From positions 62,001 to 126,000 of the forward strand of contig NZ_JAYGIL010000002.1 of the NCBI RefSeq assembly GCF_034931025.1: a stretch of DNA of 64,000 nt. Reading direction: 5' to 3'. The DNA is from Arcicella gelida (GTDB lineage: Bacteria; Bacteroidota; Bacteroidia; Cytophagales; Spirosomataceae). Positions within the stretch are counted from its first letter, which is position 1, and each line of letters opens with the position of its first letter. The notes beneath the pieces were generated by a model, which was not told where the DNA came from, did not search any database, and saw only the letters and a program-made list of their open reading frames with translations. Shown one piece after another: positions 18,787 to 27,491 of the stretch. The position numbers and the translations under genes are program-made.

Positions 18787-19611
18787 TTACTTTTCCAACA
18801 AAATAGATTTTACAATATCAAACCTTTCTATCGTTAATAAATGTCCATTTTCTGGTAAATAAATTAAACGTCTCGGAGCATTTTTTAAAGCATCAGATAC
18901 AAATTGTCCGTTGGTTGTTTCAATAACCCAATCTTTTCCGCCTTGTAAAATGGTTACGGGACAAGTAATTTTCTCCCAAGACGGTAGTAATTTCCTTAAT
19001 TCAGCTACGTGACTAAACTTTTCGTTACTTGCAGTATTAATATATTTGGGTAAAAATAACCTTGCAAATTTGGTATTGACAGGTTTAGAAAACCACCAAA
19101 ATTTTTCAGTGGAAGGGTCACAAGCGGGCGAAACTACGATTAATTCTTTGATTAGTTTGGGATAATCGGCTGCCATTCTTGCCGCAATTCCTGCACCATA
19201 AGAACGCCCAAACAACACTACTTTTTTAGGATTTTTATACTTAATAATTTCGTACAATATTTTAGCTTGTTCTTCGATAGAAGTAACGGTTTTGCCTGAT
19301 TTGTTATAACCAGCACGATCTGGAACAACAATTTGATATTTTTTCAGCAACAAACTATCCGATAAAAACTCTTTATAACCAAACCACGCACCAGGAGCAC
19401 CATGAATCAAAAAAAGCATCGGTTTGGTGCTATCGCCAGCGGAAGCATAAAAATACTTTTTACCTGCAAAATTTAAGTATGAAAATTGAGGTTTCGGTGG
19501 ATGTTCAATATAATACTTATCGACTGCTTTGTCGTTCATTTTGAAACCCTTCAAACATGAAAAACAGCTAAATACCAATAATAGTAAACTTACGTTATGA
19601 AATGTCTTCAA
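18787..19611 (-). CDS. Alpha/beta hydrolase, probable lipoprotein or exported
   Basis: The 274-residue protein starts with a hydrophobic leader containing two cysteines (LVFSCFSCLKGF), fitting a lipoprotein or secretory signal. The alpha/beta-hydrolase fold follows: oxyanion HGAPGAWFGYKEF, nucleophile elbow GRSYGAGIA, a likely Asp in GGKDWVIE and the histidine of NGHLL. The substrate is unknown. The start is TTG at 19611, overlapping the CDF transporter gene by 17 bp; no in-frame ATG precedes the signal sequence. The two genes are probably co-expressed, but no functional link is obvious. Confidence 0.85.
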   Translation of the reverse strand: MKTFHNVSLLLLVFSCFSCLKGFKMNDKAVDKYYIEHPPKPQFSYLNFAGKKYFYASAGDSTKPMLFLIHGAPGAWFGYKEFLSDSLLLKKYQIVVPDRAGYNKSGKTVTSIEEQAKILYEIIKYKNPKKVVLFGRSYGAGIAARMAADYPKLIKELIVVSPACDPSTEKFWWFSKPVNTKFARLFLPKYINTASNEKFSHVAELRKLLPSWEKITCPVTILQGGKDWVIETTNGQFVSDALKNAPRRLIYLPENGHLLTIERFDIVKSILLEK

Positions 19612-20581
19612 GAAAATGTTTCTGATTTAATGATAAATTTATTTTGTTCCACTCAATTGTTTTGGTTTGTGGAAACTGCCTGATGGCACAATCTTGAATT
19701 TTACAATGATGACAACAATCTGGCAAACAAGGGTCTGCATGAATGAAAAACTCAACGTTTGAATCAAATTCTTTCCCTAAAATCTCTTCAAATTCATGCA
19801 CGGTGTCATGTACTCTATCCAAAACCCAATAATTAGGAAGTGTCAAATGGCAATCAATATGCAAATCAGCACCATATTGTTGTATTCTAAGGTTGTGAAC
19901 ATCAATCCATTCCGCTTTTTGATTATTTTTTAAAATTTCAACAATGCTGTGGAGTGTGCTATCATTCGTTTCGTCCATCAAACCACCGATAGATTTCCTC
20001 ATGATTTTAATACCACTAATTCCCATAAAAATGGCAAAAATAATCGAAGCAACGCCATCAATCCATGAAGCACCTGTCAGAATAATTAAGCCAATGGCAA
20101 TAATTAAAATAATTCCACTCAAAGCATCTAATTTCAGGTGTTTTCCATCGGCAATAAGTGTGGGAGAATTTTGTTTTTCACCTTCTTTTTCTATCACATA
20201 GCCTAAGTAAAAATTGATAATTGCACCTGCGGAAATGATGATAATACCAATATTAAGGTCATTCAAAGGCAAAGGATTCACAAAACCTTGTACCGAGTGA
20301 AAAATGATAAAAACACTTGCCAAAGTAATCAGTACTCCTTCTAGTCCTGCTGAAAAAAACTCAATTTTTCCATGACCATAAGGGTGATTCAAATCTTTCG
20401 GTAGCGATGCTAAAAAGACAGCGTAAAAAGCAAAACCACTGGCTACTACGTTAATGATAGATTCTAGAGCATCCGTTAAAATAGCACTAGAGTACGTTAA
20501 GTAATAGGCAATAAATTTTACAATCATCAATATTGTACTTACTACAAATGATGTAAGGATTAATCTATATTTAGGGGACAT
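19595..20581 (-). CDS. Cation diffusion facilitator with Cys/His-rich tail
   Basis: This CDF-family exporter has about six membrane segments with the metal-site motifs DALES and KLDAL plus the conserved HPYGHGKIEFF. CDF proteins export Zn, Fe, Mn or similar divalent cations in exchange for protons. After the usual cytosolic C-terminal domain there is an unusual metal-binding-like tail, DPCLPDCCHHCKIQDC, with five cysteines and two histidines. An upstream ATG at 20617 would add twelve residues, but the candidate -7 box at 20600-20607 lies downstream of it, so the start at 20581 (MSPKYRLIL) is preferred, giving 328 residues. The hydrolase gene follows with a 17-bp overlap. Confidence 0.93.
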   Translation of the reverse strand: MSPKYRLILTSFVVSTILMIVKFIAYYLTYSSAILTDALESIINVVASGFAFYAVFLASLPKDLNHPYGHGKIEFFSAGLEGVLITLASVFIIFHSVQGFVNPLPLNDLNIGIIIISAGAIINFYLGYVIEKEGEKQNSPTLIADGKHLKLDALSGIILIIAIGLIILTGASWIDGVASIIFAIFMGISGIKIMRKSIGGLMDETNDSTLHSIVEILKNNQKAEWIDVHNLRIQQYGADLHIDCHLTLPNYWVLDRVHDTVHEFEEILGKEFDSNVEFFIHADPCLPDCCHHCKIQDCAIRQFPQTKTIEWNKINLSLNQKHFLEDIS

Positions 20582-20599
20582 TATTCGAATATTTAAGCA

Positions 20600-20607
20600 C
20601 AAAGGTA
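20600..20607 (-). promoter_or_regulatory. Candidate -7 box for the CDF transporter gene
   Basis: Minus-strand TACCTTTG matches TAnnTTTG and is 18 bp before the ATG at 20581. The same octamer stands on the plus strand at 20643-20650 for the divergent NUDIX gene. Confidence 0.45.
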
Positions 20608-20642
20608 CGAAATTCATATTTTAATTTTAGAACATACTATTA

Positions 20643-20650
20643 TACCTTTG
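20643..20650 (+). promoter_or_regulatory. Candidate -7 box for the NUDIX-LysE unit
   Basis: TACCTTTG lies only four bases before the ATG at 20655, which would mean a nearly leaderless transcript. A T-run rather than TTTG is at the -33 position. Confidence 0.4.
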
Positions 20651-20654
20651 CAAA

Positions 20655-21203
20655 ATGACAAACTTTGAAAATCCTTGGAAGACGGTTTCGTCTCGTGAAG
20701 TATATGATAATCCGTGGGTAAATATTCGCCACGAAGAGGTAATAAAACCTAACGGCGAAGCTGGTATTTATGGTGTAGCACATTTTAAAACAAGAGCTGC
20801 CGCAATTTTACCCCTCGACGACAACAACAATACTTGGCTAGTTGGTCAATACAGATACACATTAAACGAATACTCTTGGGAAATTCCGATGGGTGGAGGT
20901 TCTTTTGAGGAAGATATTCAAGCATCGGCTCGTCGTGAATTGAAAGAAGAAACTGGAATAGAAGCTAAAAAATGGACTGATTTAGGAAGACTTCATACTT
21001 CAAATTCTGTAACTGACGAAGTTGGTTTTATGTTTTTGGCAGAAGATTTAACTTTTGGAGAATCTGAACCAGACGATACAGAAATTTTAGTGTTAAAAAA
21101 AGTAAGTTTAGAAGAAGCAGTTAGAATGGTAATGGATTCTGAAATCACAGACTCATTAAGTATTGCGACAATTCTGAAAGTGGCACGTTTGAAAGGAGTC
21201 TAA
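20655..21203 (+). CDS. NUDIX hydrolase, ADP-ribose pyrophosphatase-like
   Basis: The 182-residue protein has a complete NUDIX box, GGSFEEDIQASARRELKEE followed by TGI, and an N-terminal stretch (VYDNPWVNIRHEEVIKPNG) like ADP-ribose pyrophosphatases. It likely hydrolyses ADP-ribose or another nucleoside diphosphate derivative; substrate choice cannot be fixed by motif alone. The LysE-type exporter gene begins four bases after its stop. Confidence 0.9.
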   Translation: MTNFENPWKTVSSREVYDNPWVNIRHEEVIKPNGEAGIYGVAHFKTRAAAILPLDDNNNTWLVGQYRYTLNEYSWEIPMGGGSFEEDIQASARRELKEETGIEAKKWTDLGRLHTSNSVTDEVGFMFLAEDLTFGESEPDDTEILVLKKVSLEEAVRMVMDSEITDSLSIATILKVARLKGV

Positions 21204-21207
21204 TTTT

Positions 21208-21819
21208 ATGATGAATGCGGTTATTTTTGGTTTTCTTTATGGATTCCTTTTATGCTTTACTTTTGGTCCAGCTTTTTTCAGATTAATACAGACAAGTATT
21301 GATAATGGTTTTAAAAGAGGTATTTTGATTGCTGGAGGAGTAACAGCTGCAGATGCTATTTTGATGTTTTGTGCAGTATTTGGGACAAGCTTTTTACCAA
21401 AACTTCAATATTTTAATGTCACTATAGCTTTAGTTGGTGCGTCTATTTTATTTATTTTAGGTTTCAACAGCTTGTTTAAACAGCAAACGCAATTGGTATA
21501 TCCTAAATCTAAATTTGGCTCTTTTCTATATTACTTTACTTCTGGAGTACTTCTAAATTTACTAAATCCTTCTAATTATATTGCAGTTTTTGCTACTTCT
21601 ACTTATCTCAGTAATGTAGAAGGATTTTCAATCAATGAAACTATCGTTTTTTTTGTAGCAAGTTTATTTGCCACAATGTTAGCGGAATCGCTTATTGCAT
21701 TCTATGCTCAGAAAATGAAAAGAGTTTTAACTGCTAAAATCTTAAAAAGAATCAATCAAGTAGCAGGTATAATTTTTATTATTTCTGGAATTCTGATACT
21801 TTGGAAGCAGTTTTTGTAA
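21208..21819 (+). CDS. LysE-family transporter
   Basis: The 203-residue protein has about six hydrophobic segments and the LysE/RhtB layout, with FGPAFFRL in the first segment (where many members have GPG) and LLNPSNYIAVFA in the middle. Such proteins export amino acids or related small solutes. The gene is coupled to the NUDIX gene, with AAAGGAG about ten bases before its ATG, one of the few Shine-Dalgarno-like sites in the window. Substrate unknown. Confidence 0.88.
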   Translation: MMNAVIFGFLYGFLLCFTFGPAFFRLIQTSIDNGFKRGILIAGGVTAADAILMFCAVFGTSFLPKLQYFNVTIALVGASILFILGFNSLFKQQTQLVYPKSKFGSFLYYFTSGVLLNLLNPSNYIAVFATSTYLSNVEGFSINETIVFFVASLFATMLAESLIAFYAQKMKRVLTAKILKRINQVAGIIFIISGILILWKQFL

Positions 21820-21992
21820 GTGAAGTATTAGAAGCATTAAGAACATAAAATCACATCATCCATTTTTAGCTTCTTTATTTAATAAGCCATTTCGCACATT
21901 TGAGCGTTAATGTTGGGTGGAGGAGGTACTTTTGTTTTCCCTAACCCATGAGTGTCAAGTCCTCCCCCACATACTCTTTCAAAATGATGTCA

Positions 21993-23330
21993 TCATAAGC
22001 AATCCTGTAGCATTCTTTGTTGGTAATCCATCATTAAAGTGCTTAATTTTTCCATTTGTTGCTGAATTTCCATTCCTTTAATATTCTCTTTTAATTTTCT
22101 GCCATCGGTTCTGTAATTTAACCAAAGTGTTTGTTGCCTACGGTTACAGTTGAGTTTTTTATTCAATGCTTTTCGCTGCTCTGGGTCTTGACTTTCAGAT
22201 AATTCAATTTCTAATCTTCTTGCTTCAATTCTAAGACTAATATCCATTGTTTTGTACTTAATATCTGGGTTTAAAGCGTTTTCTATCATACCACGACTTA
22301 TCTCTGAAACATCATTAAGCATTGCTCCATTGGCGCTAGTTTCCATACTCTTGGTTTGTAACTCTCGGTCTATTTTAGCACTTTCCTTGTAGAGGGCAAT
22401 CAATTGAGGGTCAGTTTCATTTACCAAATTATCCTTTAAGGTTTGGGAGATTTCACTCAGATTTTCTTGATGAGATTCTTTGATATGTGTCATCATAATA
22501 TCTCCCATTGGTTTATAACCTGAGCCTGAAAAAGTCTTTTTTTCTGGAATGAGTCCAGCCAGACGGCAACCAGCTTTAGTGGCAACGTTTTGGATGTGAT
22601 AAACCAAATATACATGATTATTTTGCTTGTTGTAAATCCAGCCTAAACCAGCCAAACCAACGGCTGCATAATTACTTTTTAGAGGTGCGTACTGTCCTTT
22701 TGCCTCTCCTAAGTCTCTGACAATAGCTCTTATTTTACCTTCTTCGCTCGGAAATTCATACACATCAGCCATGAATCCCTCCGATTCAAAATTCTTGGAG
22801 GTGGTTAAATCTCCTTTACTAATTTTAATGCTTTTTGTTTTTTTCGCACTTCTCCAAAAAATCTCTCCCTGCATCATATTATCAAATTTTGCCATTGTGT
22901 TGGTGTAATTACCATCACCAGCGGTCATTTCTATGACAACTTTTCCATTCTCCTCCGTATTGACGTAGTAGAGTTGCTTTTTATTCGGTAGTATTGCCCA
23001 GTAGTCTAGCTCTTTAGCATCGAAAGGTAATTCACTCATCACTTGCCACTTTTTCAGTAATTCTTTGGGGATGCCAACCACTCCATTGGTTTGATTGATA
23101 TACTGATGAATTACACTTCCATCACCATCATGAGAACACACCGAAATCATCAAATGGGTAGTTTTAAATACCTCATTTGCTTTCGGAATCGGGTCTGGTT
23201 TGACAGCGAAAGATGGATTTTTAAGGTCAATTTCTTTAAATCCTTCTCTGGGATTGATAAATTCGATTGCTTGGGCTTTGCTCTGCATTATCCCAATATA
23301 AAGCATAAATACGAGTAATTTCTTCATCAT
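21993..23330 (-). CDS. Exported protein of unknown function, last gene of the OmpA-type operon
   Basis: The 445-residue product has a signal peptide (MKKLLVFMLYIGIMQSKAQA) and no family I recognise. The first 250 residues look beta-rich; the C-terminal third is helical and charged (LRIEARRLEIELSESQDPEQ, then CNRRQQTLWLNYRTDG). It begins at the base directly after the stop of the preceding gene. After its TGA there is a second TGA and then 36 more open codons in the same frame before TAA (21879-21881), with protein-like content including KVPPPPNINAQMCEMAY, so the C-terminus may have been shortened by mutation. The operon context links it to the OmpA-family and ECF sigma genes. Confidence 0.75.
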   Translation of the reverse strand: MMKKLLVFMLYIGIMQSKAQAIEFINPREGFKEIDLKNPSFAVKPDPIPKANEVFKTTHLMISVCSHDGDGSVIHQYINQTNGVVGIPKELLKKWQVMSELPFDAKELDYWAILPNKKQLYYVNTEENGKVVIEMTAGDGNYTNTMAKFDNMMQGEIFWRSAKKTKSIKISKGDLTTSKNFESEGFMADVYEFPSEEGKIRAIVRDLGEAKGQYAPLKSNYAAVGLAGLGWIYNKQNNHVYLVYHIQNVATKAGCRLAGLIPEKKTFSGSGYKPMGDIMMTHIKESHQENLSEISQTLKDNLVNETDPQLIALYKESAKIDRELQTKSMETSANGAMLNDVSEISRGMIENALNPDIKYKTMDISLRIEARRLEIELSESQDPEQRKALNKKLNCNRRQQTLWLNYRTDGRKLKENIKGMEIQQQMEKLSTLMMDYQQRMLQDCL

Positions 23331-24038
23331 TTATTTACATTTATTGATTACTTCCGTGGCGAGTTTTTTGGCCAAAGTGATGTTTTCATCTTGGTTGGCA
23401 CTGATGTGAGCTATTACTTGAAATGAAACATTACCTACTAAGACAATCAGACTCTTTTCTTTGATATTCCAAACGGCGGCTTCTCCGATACCTTCTACGG
23501 TTTTATAATCTATATTTCCTGTGGACATTTCTTTGCCAATCCCTACGGCTTCATCGGTTGTTTTTGCCCCATGACCTTCTTGTTTAATCTGAGTAGCTGC
23601 TTTGTCGAGATTACTATTTTTTTCTGCTTCGCTCACATTTCTGTAAAAGAATACAAAATTTTCCTTCGGAGTCGCTTTTCGAGGCATCATGAATAAATCG
23701 TTTCCCACCCATGTCAGTCCAATTTCATTTGACACATTTTGCTCAATTTCTCTTGATAAAAGTTTTATTTTTTCTTTTCGCTCGGCTTTCCATCGGTAAG
23801 AATACCTATCCACATTAAATTTTTTGCTCATTAAACCAGGTAGATAATTCATTTTAGCCGTGGCGGGTACTGAATAATATTTATTAATGGTTTCGAGTGG
23901 TAAAAGTTGGTTGTATTTCGGCATAAATGACCTAATACAATTTGCAGTGCTTGAAGTGGTATTTTGTGCCATGATGCTGTAAAAATCAAGACTATATATC
24001 AGCAACAGCGTGAGGAAAAATAAGCGATATTTTTTCAT
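23331..24038 (-). CDS. Exported protein of unknown function
   Basis: The 235-residue product has a signal peptide ending near SIMAQ. The second half contains VEGIGEAAVWNIKEKSLIVL followed by VSFQVIAHI and a helix LAKKLATEVINKCK; this order resembles small lipid-exposed or DUF3558-like domains where a GxGxxAxW turn precedes two strands and a helix, but the similarity is only by eye. It overlaps the previous gene by one base (TAATG) and abuts the next, so all are translated together. Confidence 0.72.
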   Translation of the reverse strand: MKKYRLFFLTLLLIYSLDFYSIMAQNTTSSTANCIRSFMPKYNQLLPLETINKYYSVPATAKMNYLPGLMSKKFNVDRYSYRWKAERKEKIKLLSREIEQNVSNEIGLTWVGNDLFMMPRKATPKENFVFFYRNVSEAEKNSNLDKAATQIKQEGHGAKTTDEAVGIGKEMSTGNIDYKTVEGIGEAAVWNIKEKSLIVLVGNVSFQVIAHISANQDENITLAKKLATEVINKCK

Positions 24039-24688
24039 TATTTTACTTGCTTAAATTTGTAATGTTTGACTTCAAACTGGTACGGGTTATTCTCGTAAGT
24101 GAGTAGTTTTACAGAACTATACTTTGAAAAATAATGTGTAATAAATTGATTTTTAGGAACTAGACCACATAAGTTAAATGTATGGGGCAATTTAATGTCA
24201 CCTTCAAGCAAGCTGAAACCGTACAAAACATTAGCATTTCCAAAGATTTGAGTACTTAAAAATAGCGTATCAACTTCGGCAGATTTTAAATAACTAAGCG
24301 TGAAACCCTTAGCTATGATTTGACCTTGCGAACCGTCTATTTTTTTGGTTTGGTTAATTGATTTTAAGAGTTTATGCTTATCTGATTTTTCCAATACTTG
24401 ATAAATCTTTTGTTTAATCGCCGTTTTTTCACCCTTTTCAGTTTCAGTAAAAATTGTATAAATTCCTTCAGGAGTACCCAAAACTGCTTTTACCATGTCA
24501 TCGTTGGGAACGTAGAGAAACTGTCCCGTTTGAGGATTATGATAAATCCATATTTCGCTTTTTTCAATGCCATTACCCACCTCATAAATAAAAGCATTAG
24601 GAAAATTTAGGATTGATTTTGATGATTGGGCAATTCCTTTAATTGTACATAAAATACAGATTAACAGCAACTTAATATTATTTTTCAT
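24038..24688 (-). CDS. Exported protein of unknown function
   Basis: The 216-residue product has an N-terminal signal (MKNNIKLLLICILCTIKGIAQ) and a mixed, probably beta-rich body with no motif I recognise (NFPNAFIYEVGNGIEKSEIW, then KLPHTFNLCGLVPKNQF). It stands second in the four-gene unit, 83 bp after the OmpA-family gene. By position it is an envelope or secreted protein working with its neighbours. Confidence 0.72.
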   Translation of the reverse strand: MKNNIKLLLICILCTIKGIAQSSKSILNFPNAFIYEVGNGIEKSEIWIYHNPQTGQFLYVPNDDMVKAVLGTPEGIYTIFTETEKGEKTAIKQKIYQVLEKSDKHKLLKSINQTKKIDGSQGQIIAKGFTLSYLKSAEVDTLFLSTQIFGNANVLYGFSLLEGDIKLPHTFNLCGLVPKNQFITHYFSKYSSVKLLTYENNPYQFEVKHYKFKQVK

Positions 24689-24771
24689 TTACTAACATTG
24701 ATAGGATTGTTCTCTTTGTTGATATTGAAATCAACAAAGATTTTAAATAAACTTCTCATCTAATTATGTGT

Positions 24772-26130
24772 TTAAAGTTTTATAAACTCTACTCGGCGAT
24801 TGTTGGCTTTCCCTTGTGGAGTAGTGTTAGGGTCTGAGGGTTGAGTTTCCCCTTTGCCATCGGTTTCTAAGCGGTTAGATTCGATGCCAAATTCTATATT
24901 TAACGCATTTTTAACCGAAGCCGCACGGCGTTTCGATAAATCTAAGTTTTGGGTGTCTTCTCCATCTGAATCAGTATGTCCGATAATTTTTACTTTCACA
25001 GCCGGATTCTCTTTCAAAACCGTCCCAATTTCTTTTAAAATTCCATACGATTCGGGTTTGATTTTATCTGAATTTATATCAAATAAAATTCCACGAGTAA
25101 CCAATTTTCCTTCGGTAATGAGCTTATTACGGGTATCGGGTGCACCTACTGCATAGCGAACGTTTGATACCATAAATTCATCGTCATGATCTCTTTCTGT
25201 AACATAGTTGACGTAAGAAGCCCCAAATTTGAAAACATTATACTTCAACTTTGCATCAAAAGCCTGCGGAATATCCAATACTTTTGTTTGGTTTACATAG
25301 ATTCTCAAGCGAGACTTTTGTCGCCAAATAGAAATTTTAGTAGATACTGGCTCTGCTATTTCAGTTGCCTCAAATTGCTCTATGTTGAGTTCCTCATTTT
25401 TTCCAATCTCTTCATTATTTTCATACACAATGTATCCACCCGATTTTATGCCAGGTCTCCAATTAAAATATACTCCATTAGTAATGTATTTATTAGCTAA
25501 ATCTTTTTTAACATTACCTTCTACTGATGATAAGTATAAAGAATAGTTTAGTAGATTATTGGAATTATAGCGAGTCTGTAAATCAAATTCCAAAGTGAAA
25601 TTTTCTGGCATATCTTTTACATACTCAGGCTGAAAAAAACCATCTTTCGACATCAACAGCCATTTATTCGGATTGCCTTCAACCGTTACGATTTCGGCAG
25701 TAGAATTGGTATTCCAACCCAGCGGAAAATCGCCAACATTGGTCGTTGAAAAATCATCAAAAGCAAGTACTTTCTCTCCCGATACAAAATCAAATTTTGA
25801 ATAGATTTTCATAATTGACTTTGAAGAAGAATTTGACTCTGTTGTATTATCCGATTTTTTTTCTGAACTCGTTGTTTTGCCGTTTTGATTATTTTCCTGA
25901 TTATCGGTACTTTCTTCCTTTTTTCCAGTCTTCTTTTTTTCTTTCTTCTTGAAGATATTTCCGATTCCCTCCTCAATTTTATCGAATCCTTTATTGATTC
26001 CTTCGTCAATCTTGGAATTTGTACGATTTTCAGCTGAACGCTTTGCTGTTTGTTTGGGGTCGATGACTTGTCCAGAAAGACTACTCATTGATATAAATAA
26101 AAAGCCAGAGAGAAGAAGTAATGTTTTCAT
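24772..26130 (-). CDS. OmpA-family protein with low-complexity linker and lectin-like middle domain
   Basis: The 452-residue protein has a signal peptide (1-20), a charged Lys/Glu/Ser/Asn-rich linker (about 35-105), a beta-sandwich, possibly lectin- or LamG-like domain (about 115-325, starting VLAFDDFSTTNVGDFPLGW), and a C-terminal OmpA peptidoglycan-binding domain (about 340-452) with ILFDINSDKIKPES and NLDLSKRRAASVKNAL plus the usual NNRRVEF end. It would anchor to peptidoglycan in the periplasm or outer membrane. It heads an operon with three exported proteins and is divergent from an ECF sigma gene, which may control it. Confidence 0.88.
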   Translation of the reverse strand: MKTLLLLSGFLFISMSSLSGQVIDPKQTAKRSAENRTNSKIDEGINKGFDKIEEGIGNIFKKKEKKKTGKKEESTDNQENNQNGKTTSSEKKSDNTTESNSSSKSIMKIYSKFDFVSGEKVLAFDDFSTTNVGDFPLGWNTNSTAEIVTVEGNPNKWLLMSKDGFFQPEYVKDMPENFTLEFDLQTRYNSNNLLNYSLYLSSVEGNVKKDLANKYITNGVYFNWRPGIKSGGYIVYENNEEIGKNEELNIEQFEATEIAEPVSTKISIWRQKSRLRIYVNQTKVLDIPQAFDAKLKYNVFKFGASYVNYVTERDHDDEFMVSNVRYAVGAPDTRNKLITEGKLVTRGILFDINSDKIKPESYGILKEIGTVLKENPAVKVKIIGHTDSDGEDTQNLDLSKRRAASVKNALNIEFGIESNRLETDGKGETQPSDPNTTPQGKANNRRVEFIKL

Positions 26131-26168
26131 GTTTTAAATTGTTTTTATTTATTTGTGTCTGAAAGCCA

Positions 26169-26215
26169 AAAAAGTAAACTCATTATGAAATATTTTTTTC
26201 TGACGTTTACTTTTT
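26169..26215. promoter_or_regulatory. Inverted repeat between OmpA-family and ECF sigma genes
   Basis: AAAAAGTAAAC (26169-26179) and its exact reverse complement GTTTACTTTTT (26205-26215) face each other across 25 bp in the 114 bp divergent spacer. They could be the two half-sites of a regulator, divergent promoter elements read by the ECF sigma factor itself, or one stem-loop. No standard TAnnTTTG box is evident in the same spacer, which fits an alternative promoter type. Confidence 0.45.
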
Positions 26216-26244
26216 AAGAGAATCAGCACTAAAAAATAGCAGCG

Positions 26245-26766
26245 GTGATAGACTTAAACTTATTGAAAATAGCAGACCCAAAAGCGATTGAACAAGTTTA
26301 CAAAACACATAAAAAAGCGTTTATGACTTTCGGTTCTAAATATGGTTTGGTAGAGGACGAACTGTTGGATGTTTATCAAGATACCATCATTGCATTGATA
26401 GAAAATATTCGAAAAGGACATTTAAACAACCTTCAAGTAGAGCTTAAAACATACCTTTTTTCGGTTGGTAAATACCTGATATTCAAAAGAATGAATTCAA
26501 TTAAAAAGACAGATACAATAATTGAAAATCTGCCAAAAGATTTTGTATGGGAAGATTTTGATGATGAAAAGGAAGAGCTACTGTCTAAAATATCTACCAA
26601 TTTAAAACTATTGGGAGAACAATGTTATAAAATTTTAACGTTGTTTTACTACGAAGAAAAGAAATTGGATGAGATTCAAAAAACACTAAAATATGAAAAT
26701 AAAGATGTCTTGAAAAGTCAAAAATCAAGATGTTTAAATCATCTAAAAAAACTTTTGAATAAATGA
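26245..26766 (+). CDS. ECF-type RNA polymerase sigma factor
   Basis: The 173-residue protein has a sigma region 2 (about 10-90: AIEQVYKTHKKAFMTFGSKY, then LLDVYQDTIIALIENI) and region 4 (about 120-170) with KILTLFYYEEKKLDEIQKTL followed by a DNA-recognition helix. Region 4 is more diverged than in typical Bacteroidota ECF factors. The start is GTG at 26245; an in-frame stop shortly upstream and no ATG before residue 28 support it. Its stop overlaps the start of the next gene as ATGA, the classic sigma/anti-sigma coupling. It probably directs transcription of nearby envelope genes. Confidence 0.85.
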   Translation: MIDLNLLKIADPKAIEQVYKTHKKAFMTFGSKYGLVEDELLDVYQDTIIALIENIRKGHLNNLQVELKTYLFSVGKYLIFKRMNSIKKTDTIIENLPKDFVWEDFDDEKEELLSKISTNLKLLGEQCYKILTLFYYEEKKLDEIQKTLKYENKDVLKSQKSRCLNHLKKLLNK

Positions 26767-27491
26767 GTTTAGAAAATGAAATATTGATAGAAAAATACTT
26801 TGAAAATCAGCTATCAAAGGAGGAAAAGCTAATTTTTGAGGAGAAAATAATTAATGACGAAAGATTTAGCAAGGCATTTGAATTTGAAAGAAACATCAAA
26901 AAGAGTATTCATCTTACTGAAAGAGAAGCGTTGAAAGTCATGCTCAAAGGTTTTGATGAAAAACCTCATAGACGAGTAATTTCATTTAGAAATTGGTATT
27001 GGCTGAGTGCTGCGGCGATGATTATTTTGGGCGTTTTGTTTTGGTTATCAACTGAAAATAAACCCAATAATGAAGATTTGTACTTGAGTTATTACCAAAA
27101 TTATCCTAATGTAGTTGAGCCAATTGTACGTGGCGAAGGTAATCAAGGCGATAAAAATGAGGCGTTTAAGGCTTATGAACAAGAAAAATATCAAAAATCA
27201 AAGGTACTCTTCCATAATATTTTTGATAAAACTAAAGCTGAGTACGCACTTTTTTACGAAAGTCAAAGTTATTTTGCCTTAGGAGAAACGCAAAAGGGAA
27301 TTGATATTTTGGAAAATGCATCGTTTACAGATGATAAATATCAATTTAAAACTCAGCAAAAATGGTACTTGGCATTGGCATATTTGAAATTGAATAAGAT
27401 TGAAAATGCAAAAAAGTACCTCTACATTTTGGCTAAATCTGAAAATATTCAGCAAGAAAATGCGTCGAATCTATTGAAATTGTTGCCTTAA
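26763..27491 (+). CDS. Membrane TPR protein, probable anti-sigma partner
   Basis: The 242-residue protein has an acidic helical N-terminus (EILIEKYFENQLSKEEKLIF) like the cytoplasmic part of anti-sigma factors, one membrane segment (about 78-97, WYWLSAAAMIILGVLFWLS), and a periplasmic part with two or three TPR-like helix pairs (about 130-240). No zinc-binding HxxxCxxC motif is present. Coupling to the sigma gene by a four-base overlap supports an anti-sigma or signal-transducing role, which is an inference. Its 3' end overlaps the convergent CHAT gene by 21 bp. Confidence 0.8.
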   Translation: MSLENEILIEKYFENQLSKEEKLIFEEKIINDERFSKAFEFERNIKKSIHLTEREALKVMLKGFDEKPHRRVISFRNWYWLSAAAMIILGVLFWLSTENKPNNEDLYLSYYQNYPNVVEPIVRGEGNQGDKNEAFKAYEQEKYQKSKVLFHNIFDKTKAEYALFYESQSYFALGETQKGIDILENASFTDDKYQFKTQQKWYLALAYLKLNKIENAKKYLYILAKSENIQQENASNLLKLLP

